A stretch of 33,191 bases of DNA from Haloarcula nitratireducens (GTDB taxonomy: Archaea; Halobacteriota; Halobacteria; Halobacteriales; Haloarculaceae). Both the position numbers and the translations under genes were made by a program. Every line of letters starts with the position of its first letter. Position 1 is the first letter of the stretch. The stretch lies in the NCBI RefSeq assembly GCF_019599505.1, contig NZ_RKLT01000029.1, positions 1 through 33,191 on the forward strand, given 5' to 3'. This document shows positions 8,231 through 16,908 of this stretch, in pieces. The notes under the pieces are model-generated. The model was not told the origin of the DNA and made no database searches. It saw only the letters and a program-made list of their open reading frames with translations.

Positions 8231-10342
8231 GTGTCCGATCTTGGAGATCTGTTTACGCCAGAACGCGTCGCAGTCGTCGGTGCAACCGACCGTGAGGAAT
8301 CCGTGGGACGCGCGCTGATGAGCAACCTCTCGGCGTTCGACGGGAAGGTACTCCCCGTCAATCCGAATCGAGAGACCGTGCTGGGGGAACCGTGCTATCC
8401 ACGAATCGACGCCATCCCAGATGCATCGGCGATCGATCTGGCCGTCGTTGCCGTGCCAGCGTCCGCGGTTATCGACGTCGTTCGTCAGGTCGGGGAGGCG
8501 GGCATCAGAAACGTCGTCGTCATTACGGCGGGATTCAGCGAAACCGGCGAACGGGGCCGACAGCGGGAACAGGAACTGATCGATGTCGCCGAGACGTACG
8601 ACCTCAACCTGGTTGGACCGAACTGTGTTGGTCTCATCAGTACGCCAAACGGCTTGAACGTGACATTCGCCCAAGGGCGCCCCCCGGAGGGGAATATCTC
8701 ATTAATGAGCCAGTCAGGCGCGTTTATTGCCGCGGTTCTCGGCTGGGCGGCCCAGCACGGCGTCGGCTTCAGGCACGTCGTTTCGCTGGGTAACGAGGCC
8801 CTCCTTGACGAGGTCGACTTTATCGCCGAGTGGGGTGACGACCCGGACACCGACGTCATTCTGGCGTATCTCGAAGACATCGATGACGGCCGGGGATTCA
8901 TCGAGACGGCCCGTGACGTGACAAAACACACGCCGATCGTGGTCATCAAGTCCGGCCGGACGGAGGCGGGCGCCGAGGCCGCGGCCTCGCACACTGGATC
9001 GATCGCCGGCAGCGACCGAGCCTACCAGGCAGGGATCGACCAGGCAGGAGTGCTCCGTGCGATGAATATCCATGAGGTCTTCGACTACGGCCAGGTGCTC
9101 GCCGGCCAACCCCTCCCGACCCGCGACGACGTGGCGGTCGTCACGAACGGCGGCGGGCCGGGCGTGCTGACGGCCGACGCCATCGGCGAGTCACGATTGA
9201 CACTCGCAGACTTCGAAGACGACGTGAGCGCTGCTCTCGCGGAACTGCTCCCGGAGGAGGCTGACGTAGCGAACCCGCTTGATATCATCGGCGACGCGGA
9301 TCTAGATCGCTTCCGGCGGACGCTCGATACTGTTCTGGGTGCCGACACCGTAGGGAGTGCGGTCGTCCTCTCGGTCCCGACTGCGCTCTTCGAATTCGAA
9401 GACCTGGCCGGGGTCATCGGCGACCTCCAAGAACGACACGACAAGCCGGTCGTGACGTGTTTGATGGGCGGCGAGGAAGCCGACCGCGCGGCCGACGCAC
9501 TGGGGGAGTACGGCATCCCCAACTACTTCGACCCGGCTCGGGCGGTACCAAGTCTGGCAGCGCTCGCCGACTACCGAGACGTGAGAGAACGTGAGTACGA
9601 GTCGCCCACGGAATTTGATGTCGACAGCGAGCGAGCCGGCGAAATTCTGGCGGAGGCGGTCGACCGTGGGGTCGACTACCTCGGCGTGGAGGCAATGGAA
9701 CTACTCGACGCGTACGGGATTCCCACGCCTGCGAGCGGTCTCGCCGAGAGTGCCGACGACGCCGAGGCGATCGCGGAGGAGATCGGCGGTCCGGTGGTCT
9801 TGAAAATCGTCAGTCCAGATATCGTCCACAAGTCGGATATCGGTGGCGTCGAGGTAGGGATCCCAATCGAAGACGTTCAGGATACCTATCGGACGATACA
9901 CAAACGGGCGACCGACCACGATCCCGACGCCACGATTCTCGGCGTACACGTCGAAGAACTGGTCGACCCAGACGAGAGCACGGAAACGATCGTCGGTGCG
10001 AAGCGCGATCCGCAGTTCGGCCACCTCGTGATGTTCGGGCTGGGCGGAATCTTCGTCCAGATCTTCGAGGACACGTCGTTCCGTGTCGCCCCAGTGAGCG
10101 AGCACGAAGCTCGTGAGATGACCGGGGACATCCACGCAGCTCCGATGCTTCGTGGAGCGCGTGGACGGACGCCAGCGGATCTCGATGCCGTCGTCGAGAC
10201 GATTCAGCGGATCTCGCAGCTCGTCACCGATTTTCCTGCGATCACCGAACTCGACATCAACCCACTCGTCGTCGCACCTGATGGGGTGTACGCTATCGAC
10301 TTTCGATTAACCATCGATCGTGAAATGCTGTCGACGTCGTGA
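8231..10342 (+). CDS. Acetate/acyl-CoA ligase (ADP-forming), fused alpha and beta subunits
   Basis: A 703-residue single-chain NDP-forming acyl-CoA synthetase. The N-terminal CoA-binding Rossmann domain (about 5-130; AVVGATDREESVGR) is followed by two succinyl-CoA-synthetase-like ligase domains. These carry the conserved His254 of SHTGSIAGSD, the phosphohistidine in this family. The C-terminal ATP-grasp beta part runs from about 460 to 700 (VVLKIVSPDIVHKSDIGGV; ITELDINPLVV). The enzyme makes ATP from ADP and Pi while releasing acetate or another acid from its CoA ester, or runs in reverse to activate acids. The GTG start at 8231 is set by GGAGGTG at 8216-8222, eight bases upstream. It is the third gene of the thiolase operon and converges on the adh pseudogene. 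Confidence 0.92.
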   Translation: MSDLGDLFTPERVAVVGATDREESVGRALMSNLSAFDGKVLPVNPNRETVLGEPCYPRIDAIPDASAIDLAVVAVPASAVIDVVRQVGEAGIRNVVVITAGFSETGERGRQREQELIDVAETYDLNLVGPNCVGLISTPNGLNVTFAQGRPPEGNISLMSQSGAFIAAVLGWAAQHGVGFRHVVSLGNEALLDEVDFIAEWGDDPDTDVILAYLEDIDDGRGFIETARDVTKHTPIVVIKSGRTEAGAEAAASHTGSIAGSDRAYQAGIDQAGVLRAMNIHEVFDYGQVLAGQPLPTRDDVAVVTNGGGPGVLTADAIGESRLTLADFEDDVSAALAELLPEEADVANPLDIIGDADLDRFRRTLDTVLGADTVGSAVVLSVPTALFEFEDLAGVIGDLQERHDKPVVTCLMGGEEADRAADALGEYGIPNYFDPARAVPSLAALADYRDVREREYESPTEFDVDSERAGEILAEAVDRGVDYLGVEAMELLDAYGIPTPASGLAESADDAEAIAEEIGGPVVLKIVSPDIVHKSDIGGVEVGIPIEDVQDTYRTIHKRATDHDPDATILGVHVEELVDPDESTETIVGAKRDPQFGHLVMFGLGGIFVQIFEDTSFRVAPVSEHEAREMTGDIHAAPMLRGARGRTPADLDAVVETIQRISQLVTDFPAITELDINPLVVAPDGVYAIDFRLTIDREMLSTS

Positions 10343-10343
10343 C

Positions 10344-10404
10344 AGCCGGCAGATCGCGTTCGGTTTGCGGAAATATGGCCGACGTCCGGAGACAGGTGCC
10401 GGCT
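10344..10404. repeat. Inverted repeat between convergent genes
   Basis: AGCCGGCA at 10344-10351 and its exact complement TGCCGGCT at 10397-10404 fill the gap between the convergent ends of the acyl-CoA ligase gene (stop 10342) and the adh pseudogene (stop at 10405). The 45-base spacer is long for a hairpin terminator. It may help both transcripts to end, or be chance. Confidence 0.3.
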
Positions 10405-11132
10405 CTATTCGAAGTCGATCAGCGGTTTGATGATGTCCTCCTCCTTGGATTCCATGAGACGGAAGGCCTCGTCAGTCTCCTCGAACGGGAACCGATGGGT
10501 GGACATTGGCGTGAGATCGACTCGCTCCGTTTCTAATAACCGAAGAAGCCGCCCGAGGCGGGGTCGACCTCCCGGACAGAGACCGGTCCTGATCGTTTTG
10601 TCGCTCATCCCGACTCCCCACTCCTCGCGGGGAATGTTCACGGCGGTCCCACCCACGGGAATGTCGGCATGTTCCGTACTCATCATGTCGGTCACGTAGA
10701 CGGCCTCCTCGTAGCTCACCGTCTCCGAAATCCGAGCGAGATTTGCGTCAGCGTCGTTCACGTGGACGTACTCCGCGAACGTGCCGTCCTTGACGTTCGC
10801 GAACTTCCAGCCGCCGAGCGCCTGGTTGGATTGTGAGGGATAGCCGTCCTGGGACGCGTCCGAGCCCCAGTCCGGGGTGATCGCCCCGACGGCGACCCAG
10901 TCTCCGAGTTCGAAGTCGTCGACCTTGTCCCCGACGGAATCGACAACGCCGACGATCTCGTGTCCGAGCGTGAGGTTTTCGCGCTCACCGATAGCGCCGT
11001 GAACCGTGTGTACGTCGGACGTACAGACGAGCCCCTTCGTCGGTCGGATGATCGCGTCGTTCGGTCCGCTTCGGGTTCAGATTTGTCGGCGAAGCCCACT
11101 TCACCGAGTTCTTCCATAACCAATGCTTGCAT
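10405..11132 (-). pseudogene. Zinc-dependent secondary alcohol dehydrogenase, broken copy
   Basis: Compared with the intact paralogue at 20300-21400, this copy has three lesions. One G is lost in a G-run near 11066, which shifts the frame after about 22 residues (MQALVMEELGEVGFADK...). Fifteen bases coding for GFMGA are missing after TDMMST. About 100 codons are removed between GGT and VNIPREEWG, deleting the whole Rossmann NAD(P)-binding fold. Between lesions the sequence is clearly homologous: the CTSDVHT, LGHEIVG and VTDMMST zinc motifs can be read once the frame is restored. The gene keeps a normal end (LIDFE followed by TAG). It cannot make an active dehydrogenase. Its position between the acyl-CoA ligase and SDR genes suggests it was once part of the same fermentation module. 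Confidence 0.88.
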
Positions 11133-11274
11133 CGAACGTCACCGCCAGGAAGATGGATACCGGATCACTTGATAGGAGCCGGCAGTTCTTACCTGGTGGG
11201 ATTCCTTGGAACGATGGTCCTCGGGGACTCGGTGGCTTCTCCAGACATTCCGCACCGCGGTCCTAGCCTGACGG

Positions 11275-12003
11275 TCAGTGCGCGGTCCACCCGCCGTCGA
11301 CGGGGACGTTCGCCCCCGTCATGTAGGACGCCTTCTCCGAGGCGAGGAATGTAATCATGGAGGAGATTTCCTCGGGCTGAGCAGGTCGATCCATCGGCGT
11401 GTGTGTTTCGAGGAACGTGTAGAACCGCTCGGTCTCGAGCAGATCTTCGGTCATCGGCGTGTCGACGAATCCGGGACAGACGCTGTTGACGCGAACCCCC
11501 TCATCAGCGTAGTCAATTGCGACCTGCTGGGTGAGATTGACGACCCCGCCCTTGGCTGCGGAGTATGAGGCTGCTCCCTTTCCTCCCACCAGTCCATAGA
11601 TCGAAGCGGTGTTGACGATGCATCCATCTGATTCGTCCAGATGCGGAAGTGCGGCTTTCATTCCGTGCATCACGCTATCGAGATCTACTTGGATTACTTG
11701 ATGCCACTCCTCTAGGTCCATCTCCTGGATGCTGGTCTCGCTGCCAATTCCCGCGTTGTTCACCATGATGTCGAGTCTCCCGTGTTTCTCAACGGTGGAT
11801 TCGACGAGTTCCTCAACTTGTTCATACTCGGCCACGTCTGTACGGACGAACTTACAGTCCAGTTCCTCGGCAACTGTCTCTCCCTGATCTTCATCGAGGT
11901 CTGCGATCACGACCTCCGCGCCTTCCGTGAGAAATTCCGCAGCAGTAGCTTTGCCGATCCCGGACGCCCCGCCAGTGATGATGGCGATCTTATCGTATAG
12001 CAT
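11275..12003 (-). CDS. SDR-family oxidoreductase (3-oxoacyl/acetoacetyl-CoA reductase-like)
   Basis: A 242-residue classical short-chain dehydrogenase. The cofactor motif TGGASGIG is at 10-17, NNAG at 82-85, catalytic Ser134 in NTAS, and Tyr147-x3-Lys151 in YSAAK. The C-terminal strand motif PVDGGW fits the FabG/PhaB group. Asp35 at the end of the second beta strand (VVIADLD) favours NAD(H) over NADP(H), unlike most PhaB enzymes. Next to a PHA synthase and near a thiolase, reduction of acetoacetyl-CoA to 3-hydroxybutyryl-CoA is a reasonable guess, but dehydrogenation of a hydroxyacid is also possible. It is divergent from phaC, with a 168-base shared upstream region. Confidence 0.9.
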   Translation of the reverse strand: MLYDKIAIITGGASGIGKATAAEFLTEGAEVVIADLDEDQGETVAEELDCKFVRTDVAEYEQVEELVESTVEKHGRLDIMVNNAGIGSETSIQEMDLEEWHQVIQVDLDSVMHGMKAALPHLDESDGCIVNTASIYGLVGGKGAASYSAAKGGVVNLTQQVAIDYADEGVRVNSVCPGFVDTPMTEDLLETERFYTFLETHTPMDRPAQPEEISSMITFLASEKASYMTGANVPVDGGWTAH

Positions 12004-12085
12004 AGTGTACGTGAGGATGGTTGCTCCGGGGTAATCAAGCGATTCCTGATCACCGATACGTGGGAATTACGGGGGGATACATGAT

Positions 12086-12107
12086 TGTCGAAGAACGATT
12101 TTCGACA
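12086..12107. promoter_or_regulatory. Inverted repeat upstream of phaC, candidate operator
   Basis: TGTCGAA (12086-12092) and TTCGACA (12101-12107) are perfect complements separated by eight bases. The repeat lies directly before an AT-rich GATTAATGA stretch (about 12110-12118) that could be the phaC TATA box, so a bound protein would cover the TFB recognition position. It also favours the ATG at 12172 over the one at 12085 as the phaC start. Function is inferred from position. Confidence 0.4.
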
Positions 12108-12171
12108 GACGATTAATGACTCAAGGAACAGTGTTTCGCTCGAACGAACACCTACATCGAGAGATGATCCA

Positions 12172-14016
12172 ATGACCGACGAGAGTCGACCCCTTTCCTT
12201 CACGACCCCGATCAATAGTGCACTAGCTATTCAACGCGAAGCGATGACGGCGGTCGCGGATGCTATCCGGAAGTCGACTATCGCTGACGAGCGAATGACA
12301 TCAATGGCGTCGGTGGATGTCGGCGAAACACCGAAGAACGTGGTCTACACGGAGAACAAATTAGAGCTTCTGCACTACGAATCGTTGACCGAGACCCAAC
12401 ACGAGGTCCCTATCCTCATCGTATATGCTCTGATCAACAAACCGTTTATACTGGATCTGCAGCCCGATCGCTCCGTCGTTCGTCGGTTGCTCGAGGCCGG
12501 TCACGACGTGTATCTGATCGACTGGGGGGAACCATCCCGTCTGGACGCGTCTCTGGGGTTCTACGATTACGTCGAGCGCTACATCGACAACTGTGTTGAC
12601 GTCGTTCGCCGTCGTTCCGAGCAAGACGCCATCAACCTGCTCGGGTACTGCATGGGTGGAACGCTGTCGACGATCTACGCTGCCCTCCATCCCGAGAAGG
12701 TCGAAACACTCGGATTGATGGCGGCAGGTCTCTACTTCGAGGACACCGGTGGGGTTCTCGAACTGTGGGGCGACGAGGAGTACTACGATCCCCGCGACGT
12801 GACGGACACGTTCGGTATTGTTCCCGCAGAGTTTCTTGCCGTTGGCTTCGCGCAGATGGACCCGATAGCGAACTATTTCACGAAGTACGTTCACCTATAC
12901 GACCGCCTCGAAAACGAGGATTTCGTCGCAAACTTCGCCCGGATGGAGCGCTGGCTCTCCGACGGCGTCGATGTCGCTGGTGAGGTCTATGCCCAGTTCC
13001 TGGAAGACATCTACCAAGAGAATCTCCTCTACAGGAACGAGCTGGAAATCGGCGGCGAACACGCCGACATCACAAACATCGACATGCCCGTGTTACAGAT
13101 CGTCGGAGAGTACGATAACCTCGTTCCGAACGGGGCGAGCGTGAGATTCAACGATGCGATCCCTGCCGACGTAACTGTCATTCAGTATCCGACGGGGCAC
13201 GTCGGGCTATCGATGTCGGAATCGACCCATCGCGACATGTGGCCAGAGGTCGCCGGGTGGTTTTTTGAGCACTCGGGGCCACCCTCTCTCGCGGATGTCA
13301 TTGGAGAGGGCATCGAAGAGGTCCTCGGGTATGATGTCGAGACAGACGTTACCGCTGGGGGCGCCGACGACGTTGAGATCCGGATCGCCTCCGAGTCTGG
13401 TCCCGTCGAACGAGGCGTCGTTCACCGAGACGCGCAGGCAATTCGTCAGTTCGTCGAAGAGGCTCTCGGCGTCAAGGTTCGCGTCGAAGAAAGTCCCGAT
13501 GGCATCGCCATCCATGTCCGAGGAGACGACTCGACTGGAACGACCGTCGTCACTGACATCGGTTCGGCGATCGTTGAGGAAATCGAGGAAGCTATCGAGG
13601 GCATCGACCTCGCTGCATCGATTGAATTGGAGGACGTAGAAGGAATCGGGCCAACCTATGCAGGCCGTTTGCGAGAAGCAGGAATCAGAAGCGTCACAGC
13701 ACTCGCCGTGACCATGCCAGAAACGATCGCTGAGGCTGCTGACGCTACCCGTGACCAGGCTAGAAGATGGATTGCGTCGGCGGACGAATTGGCCGACAGG
13801 GGCGGAGCTTCTGGTGAGGTGGGAACACCTCTCGAAACGATCAAGGGCGTCGGTCCAACCTACGCCAGACGTCTCCGACAAGCCGGCTTTCGTGGAATCG
13901 CGGATCTTGCCGACTCCAACGTCACGGCAGTCGCTGAGGCGGCCGGCGTGAGTGTGGAGGATGCTACTAACTGGGTTGAACAGGCTGACACAATAGAGCA
14001 ATCAAACGATAACTGA
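12172..14016 (+). CDS. phaC: Polyhydroxyalkanoate synthase (class III PhaC-like) with C-terminal tandem helix-hairpin-helix domains
   Basis: Using ATG 12172 ([10 protein letters not shown]) the protein is 614 residues; an in-frame ATG at 12085 would add 29 residues but lies across a likely promoter. Residues 1-370 are a PHA synthase: lipase-like box GYCMGG with Cys160, Asp315 in VGEYDNLVP, and His343 in TGHVGLS form the triad. The enzyme polymerises 3-hydroxyacyl-CoA into PHA at granule surfaces. Usual class III subunits end near residue 360. Here an acidic region of unknown type (about 380-480) and two helix-hairpin-helix repeats follow ([15 protein letters not shown] near 490 and [15 protein letters not shown] near 557). 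Such repeats usually bind DNA or proteins. No phaE gene is seen in the window. The haloarchaeal PHA enzymes known to me act as PhaEC pairs, so the extra tail is notable. Confidence 0.87.
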   Translation: MTDESRPLSFTTPINSALAIQREAMTAVADAIRKSTIADERMTSMASVDVGETPKNVVYTENKLELLHYESLTETQHEVPILIVYALINKPFILDLQPDRSVVRRLLEAGHDVYLIDWGEPSRLDASLGFYDYVERYIDNCVDVVRRRSEQDAINLLGYCMGGTLSTIYAALHPEKVETLGLMAAGLYFEDTGGVLELWGDEEYYDPRDVTDTFGIVPAEFLAVGFAQMDPIANYFTKYVHLYDRLENEDFVANFARMERWLSDGVDVAGEVYAQFLEDIYQENLLYRNELEIGGEHADITNIDMPVLQIVGEYDNLVPNGASVRFNDAIPADVTVIQYPTGHVGLSMSESTHRDMWPEVAGWFFEHSGPPSLADVIGEGIEEVLGYDVETDVTAGGADDVEIRIASESGPVERGVVHRDAQAIRQFVEEALGVKVRVEESPDGIAIHVRGDDSTGTTVVTDIGSAIVEEIEEAIEGIDLAASIELEDVEGIGPTYAGRLREAGIRSVTALAVTMPETIAEAADATRDQARRWIASADELADRGGASGEVGTPLETIKGVGPTYARRLRQAGFRGIADLADSNVTAVAEAAGVSVEDATNWVEQADTIEQSNDN

Positions 14017-14069
14017 CCGATAGAAACAGCATTCCTTCAGAAGACCTTGAGAACAGGGACGACGAGTTC

Positions 14070-14354
14070 GTGTTAACCGCAGACCTACCGGGGTTCGAGA
14101 AGGACGATATCGATGTGCGAGTGACCGACCGTACGCTCCGCTTGGAAGCAGAAAACGCGGAGGAGACCGAGGAAGAAGAGGAGGGGGAATACGTTCGGCG
14201 TGAGCGACACCGTGCATCGGTCGCCCGGTCGATATCCCTCCCAGAGGCCGTAGAGGCGGACGATATCTCGGCCACGTTCAATAACGGTGTCCTGACGGTC
14301 CGGCTTCCCAGGAGTGAACCGGTGACGCCGGGCAAACAGATCGAAATAAGCTGA
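14070..14354 (+). CDS. Hsp20/alpha-crystallin chaperone, N-terminally truncated
   Basis: The 94 residues from a GTG at 14070 form most of an alpha-crystallin domain: LTADLPGFEKDDIDVRVTD, the acidic loop, then LPEAVEADDISATFNNGVLTVRLPR and a short end GKQIEIS. Homology begins before the GTG (DDEFVLTADLPG), and the frame stays open back to 14013 without any ATG. The usual N-terminal arm of about 40 residues is therefore missing, and the gene abuts the end of phaC (stop 14016). It may be translated from GTG by coupling to phaC, giving a small holdase, or it may be a remnant left by a deletion. The IxI-like C-terminal motif is reduced to IEI. Confidence 0.75.
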   Translation: MLTADLPGFEKDDIDVRVTDRTLRLEAENAEETEEEEEGEYVRRERHRASVARSISLPEAVEADDISATFNNGVLTVRLPRSEPVTPGKQIEIS

Positions 14355-14505
14355 TTCGGACGTCACTGGACACTTTTCGTTACGGAAGTGGCAGTTAGTG
14401 CCCCTACGACTGTTCTTTGACCAACGGGGAATGTCTGTAAGGAGCGGTGGATCGGACCGATATCTTATCGGTTTGTGACGCCGACGCTCTTCTCGAAGAG
14501 CGAAT

Positions 14506-14561
14506 GCCAAATCGTATTTGCTGTCCTGATTTGGCGTATCACTCAAAAAATGACAGCAAAT
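14506..14561. terminator. Nested inverted repeats at the hsp20/polX convergent ends
   Basis: Two perfect inverted repeats overlap here: GCCAAATC (14506-14513) with GATTTGGC (14528-14535), and ATTTGCTGTC (14516-14525) with GACAGCAAAT (14552-14561). They cannot form at the same time. The second includes the last codons and stop of polX (14539). A role in ending or protecting either transcript is inferred from position. Confidence 0.4.
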
Positions 14562-16257
14562 CGTCAAGAGAATGCGTATTCAGCACGTTGCTCGCTTCAC
14601 ACCACCCGCGACGGGCCTGCGCGACCCCTAGGTGCATAAAATCCAGTTCGCCCGTTGTATGAGCGTCCGTACTGACGACGTACGAAACCGTATTGCGATA
14701 CTCTTTCACCGACGCCCAATCGAGATCGAGTCGCTGGGGTTGCGCGTTGATCTCGATCGCCACGTTCTCTTCGGCGGCCGTTTCCATCACGGTTTCCGTA
14801 TCGAGATCCAGCGGTTCTCGCTCGTTGATCAACCGATTGGATGGATGAGCGAAGATATCGATCGGAGATTCCACGAGCGCATCCACGATCCGTTCAGTGG
14901 GATCGGACGGGGTGCTGTGCATTCCCGCGACGATCAGATCACAGTGGTCGTACCAGGACTCGGGTAGCTCCAGTCCGTCTTCGGTGATCTCGGCCTCGAT
15001 CCCCTGGAGGACCGTGATGTTCAGGTCCTCATTGGCCGCTTCGACATCTGCCACCTGTTCCTCGAACGTCTCCTCGTCCAGGGTGCTCGGAATCGGCGCG
15101 TGTGGCCCATGGTCGGTGACGAGGACGTACTCCAGCTCCCGTTCGGCCGCAGCTTCGGCCATTTCGCGGACGCTGTGGGATCCATCGGAGTAGTCGGTGT
15201 GCAGTTGTAAGTCGCCGCGAACGTCGTCAATTTCAACCAGGTCGGGGAGTTCTCCTGCAGCCGCTGCGTCGATTTCACCGGTATCCTCGCGGATTTCTGG
15301 GGGGATCCACGCGAGGTCCAGTGTGTCGTAGACGTCCGCCTCGGTTTCACTGGCGAGACGCTCGCCGGCACGTTGGCTGTCCTCCTCAGTGTCGACCCCA
15401 CTGACGTCGAAGAGGCCGTATTCGTTGAGCTTCCAGTCGCGGTCAATCGCCCAATTCCGGAGAGTAATATTGTGGTCTTTCGAACCTGTGAAATAGACGA
15501 GGGCAGAGCCATATTCTGTCCCGTCGACGATCCGAAGGTCCATCTGTAGGTCGCCGGAGACGACGACCGACGACTTCGTCTCGCCTCGAGACAGGACCTC
15601 TTTCACGTCGTCGTGCGTGCAGAAGCGCTCCATCGCAGTCTCCGGAACGGATGCGGTCGCCAGGATATCGATGTCGCCGACGGTCGGTCGGCGCCGTCGG
15701 AACGAACCGACGATGTCCACCTGGTCGAACGCATCGTCGTCATGAAGCCGGGTTTCGATGTCCTGTGCGATCGGGAAGGCCCGGCCGAGAAGCATCCGCT
15801 CTTGGCTTTCTTTCGCTCGTTCGATGTGGTCGAGGATGTTCTGCTGTGACTTCTCACCGAATCCCTCGAGGTCGGCGATCTCTCCCTTCTCGGCCGCGCT
15901 CTCGAGATCGTCGAGCGTCTTGATACCGACTTCGAGGTACAGTTTCTTGGCCGTCTTTGGACCGACGCCCTCGACACTCGTGATCGTCTCGATATCCACG
16001 GGAAGGTCCGCTTTGAGGCCCTCGTAGTACTCCAGCTCCCCGGTTTCGAGATACTCCGCGATCTTCTCGCCGATCGACTCCCCGACGCCCTCGATCTCTT
16101 CGAGTTCCCCCCGAGCGTGTATGTCTTCGATGTCTTCCGAGAGCGACTCGATATTCCGTGCGGCCGTCCGATAGGCACGTGGCTTGTACTCCGCCTCCTG
16201 GATTTCGAGGAAATCTGCGATCTCGCGGAGCATGGTGGCGATTTCCTGGTTCTTCAT
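14539..16257 (-). CDS. polX: DNA polymerase/3'-5' exonuclease PolX with PHP domain
   Basis: A 572-residue family X DNA polymerase of the bacterial/archaeal type. The N-terminal 8-kDa and helix-hairpin-helix region (GVGESIGEKI near 57, GVGPKTAKKLY near 97, GFGEKSQQNIL near 132) is followed by the palm. The palm motif is GSFRRRRPTVGDIDIL with Asp195 and Asp197, and the third carboxylate is Asp240 in QMDLRIV. The C-terminal PHP nuclease domain (about 345-570) contains HTDYSDGSHS, VTDHGPHAP, GIEAEI, AGMHS, AHPSN and STDAHTT. The first PHP metal position reads DLQLH (Gln351, His353) instead of the common HxH. The enzyme fills short gaps in base-excision repair. It converges on hsp20 and has its own upstream region. 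Confidence 0.93.
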   Translation of the reverse strand: MKNQEIATMLREIADFLEIQEAEYKPRAYRTAARNIESLSEDIEDIHARGELEEIEGVGESIGEKIAEYLETGELEYYEGLKADLPVDIETITSVEGVGPKTAKKLYLEVGIKTLDDLESAAEKGEIADLEGFGEKSQQNILDHIERAKESQERMLLGRAFPIAQDIETRLHDDDAFDQVDIVGSFRRRRPTVGDIDILATASVPETAMERFCTHDDVKEVLSRGETKSSVVVSGDLQMDLRIVDGTEYGSALVYFTGSKDHNITLRNWAIDRDWKLNEYGLFDVSGVDTEEDSQRAGERLASETEADVYDTLDLAWIPPEIREDTGEIDAAAAGELPDLVEIDDVRGDLQLHTDYSDGSHSVREMAEAAAERELEYVLVTDHGPHAPIPSTLDEETFEEQVADVEAANEDLNITVLQGIEAEITEDGLELPESWYDHCDLIVAGMHSTPSDPTERIVDALVESPIDIFAHPSNRLINEREPLDLDTETVMETAAEENVAIEINAQPQRLDLDWASVKEYRNTVSYVVSTDAHTTGELDFMHLGVAQARRGWCEASNVLNTHSLDDLLSFFE

Positions 16258-16582
16258 CTCTGGTTGTTCTCCTGTGCGCTAGCATCTTCGGCAGCGCGTA
16301 AGTAATCGGGTCTTGATTCTCACGAACGAAGGAAACCACCTGTACAGGAGTGTTCTCTTTGAGGAACGCGATCTGCTGATTGTCTTCGTCGGAGTGTCAA
16401 CTCTTCCAGATGGTTCGAGACGGATCGTCTAGGTACCTTCGCATACGGAAATACGATGTCTGTCGCATTCAGTCCACTGTGTTTCCAAGGCACCAGAACC
16501 TCGGTGGGAGAGAGGATTCGAGGATTCTCAAGTGGCGGGATTAACGGCTCAGTTTATCCAGCTTCTCGATCTATATCTCTTC
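16258..16582. other. Intergenic region upstream of polX and the amphi-Trp gene
   Basis: About 325 bases between divergent genes. No open frame here looks coding. CAGTTTATCC at about 16550-16559 could be the TATA box of the amphi-Trp gene, which would then be almost leaderless. No clear TATA element for polX was found. Confidence 0.4.
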
Positions 16583-16870
16583 ATGGGAGAACTCGAAACG
16601 GAAGAGCAGAAAACCCGAGCCGAAGTTGCCACGTATCTCCGCCAATTAGCCGATCAGCTCGACGGAGGCGACGCTGTAACGCTCGAGCTCGGAAACCAGC
16701 GAGTGAATCTTGATCCCGTCGATCCGATCACGTTCAAACTCGAAGGCGAGTCGGATTGGGCCGAGGGCGATACGGAGGCCAAACAGAGCATCGAATTCGA
16801 GTTAGTGTGGTGGCGGGAAGCACAGACTGCCGAAGAAGGGGCCCTGAACATCGAACAGACGGAACCGTGA
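16583..16870 (+). CDS. Amphi-Trp domain protein
   Basis: A 95-residue acidic protein starting MGELETEEQKTRAEVA. It matches the amphi-Trp family: an N-terminal helix with the ATYLRQLADQL pattern, a beta-rich middle (DAVTLELGNQRVNLDP) and the closing strand IEFELVWWRE with paired tryptophans. Family function is not established; such proteins are small, cytosolic and common in haloarchaea. ATG 16583 was chosen because the family begins here; an in-frame ATG at 16532 adds 17 hydrophobic residues not typical of the family. It lies upstream of the interrupted usp gene in the same direction. Confidence 0.82.
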   Translation: MGELETEEQKTRAEVATYLRQLADQLDGGDAVTLELGNQRVNLDPVDPITFKLEGESDWAEGDTEAKQSIEFELVWWREAQTAEEGALNIEQTEP

Positions 16871-16908
16871 GCAGTTTTCAGTAATGTTTCTCGAACGATT
16901 TGATATTG

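Noticed and set aside
12085..12171. Upstream in-frame ATG for phaC adding 29 residues.
   Set aside because: The extension has no family similarity and overlaps the inverted repeat and TATA-like sequence; the start at 12172 is preferred.
13207..14001. Minus-strand open frame of 264 codons opposite the tail of phaC.
   Set aside because: The plus strand carries two HhH repeats with conserved GxGPTYA motifs; the reverse frame has no recognisable content.
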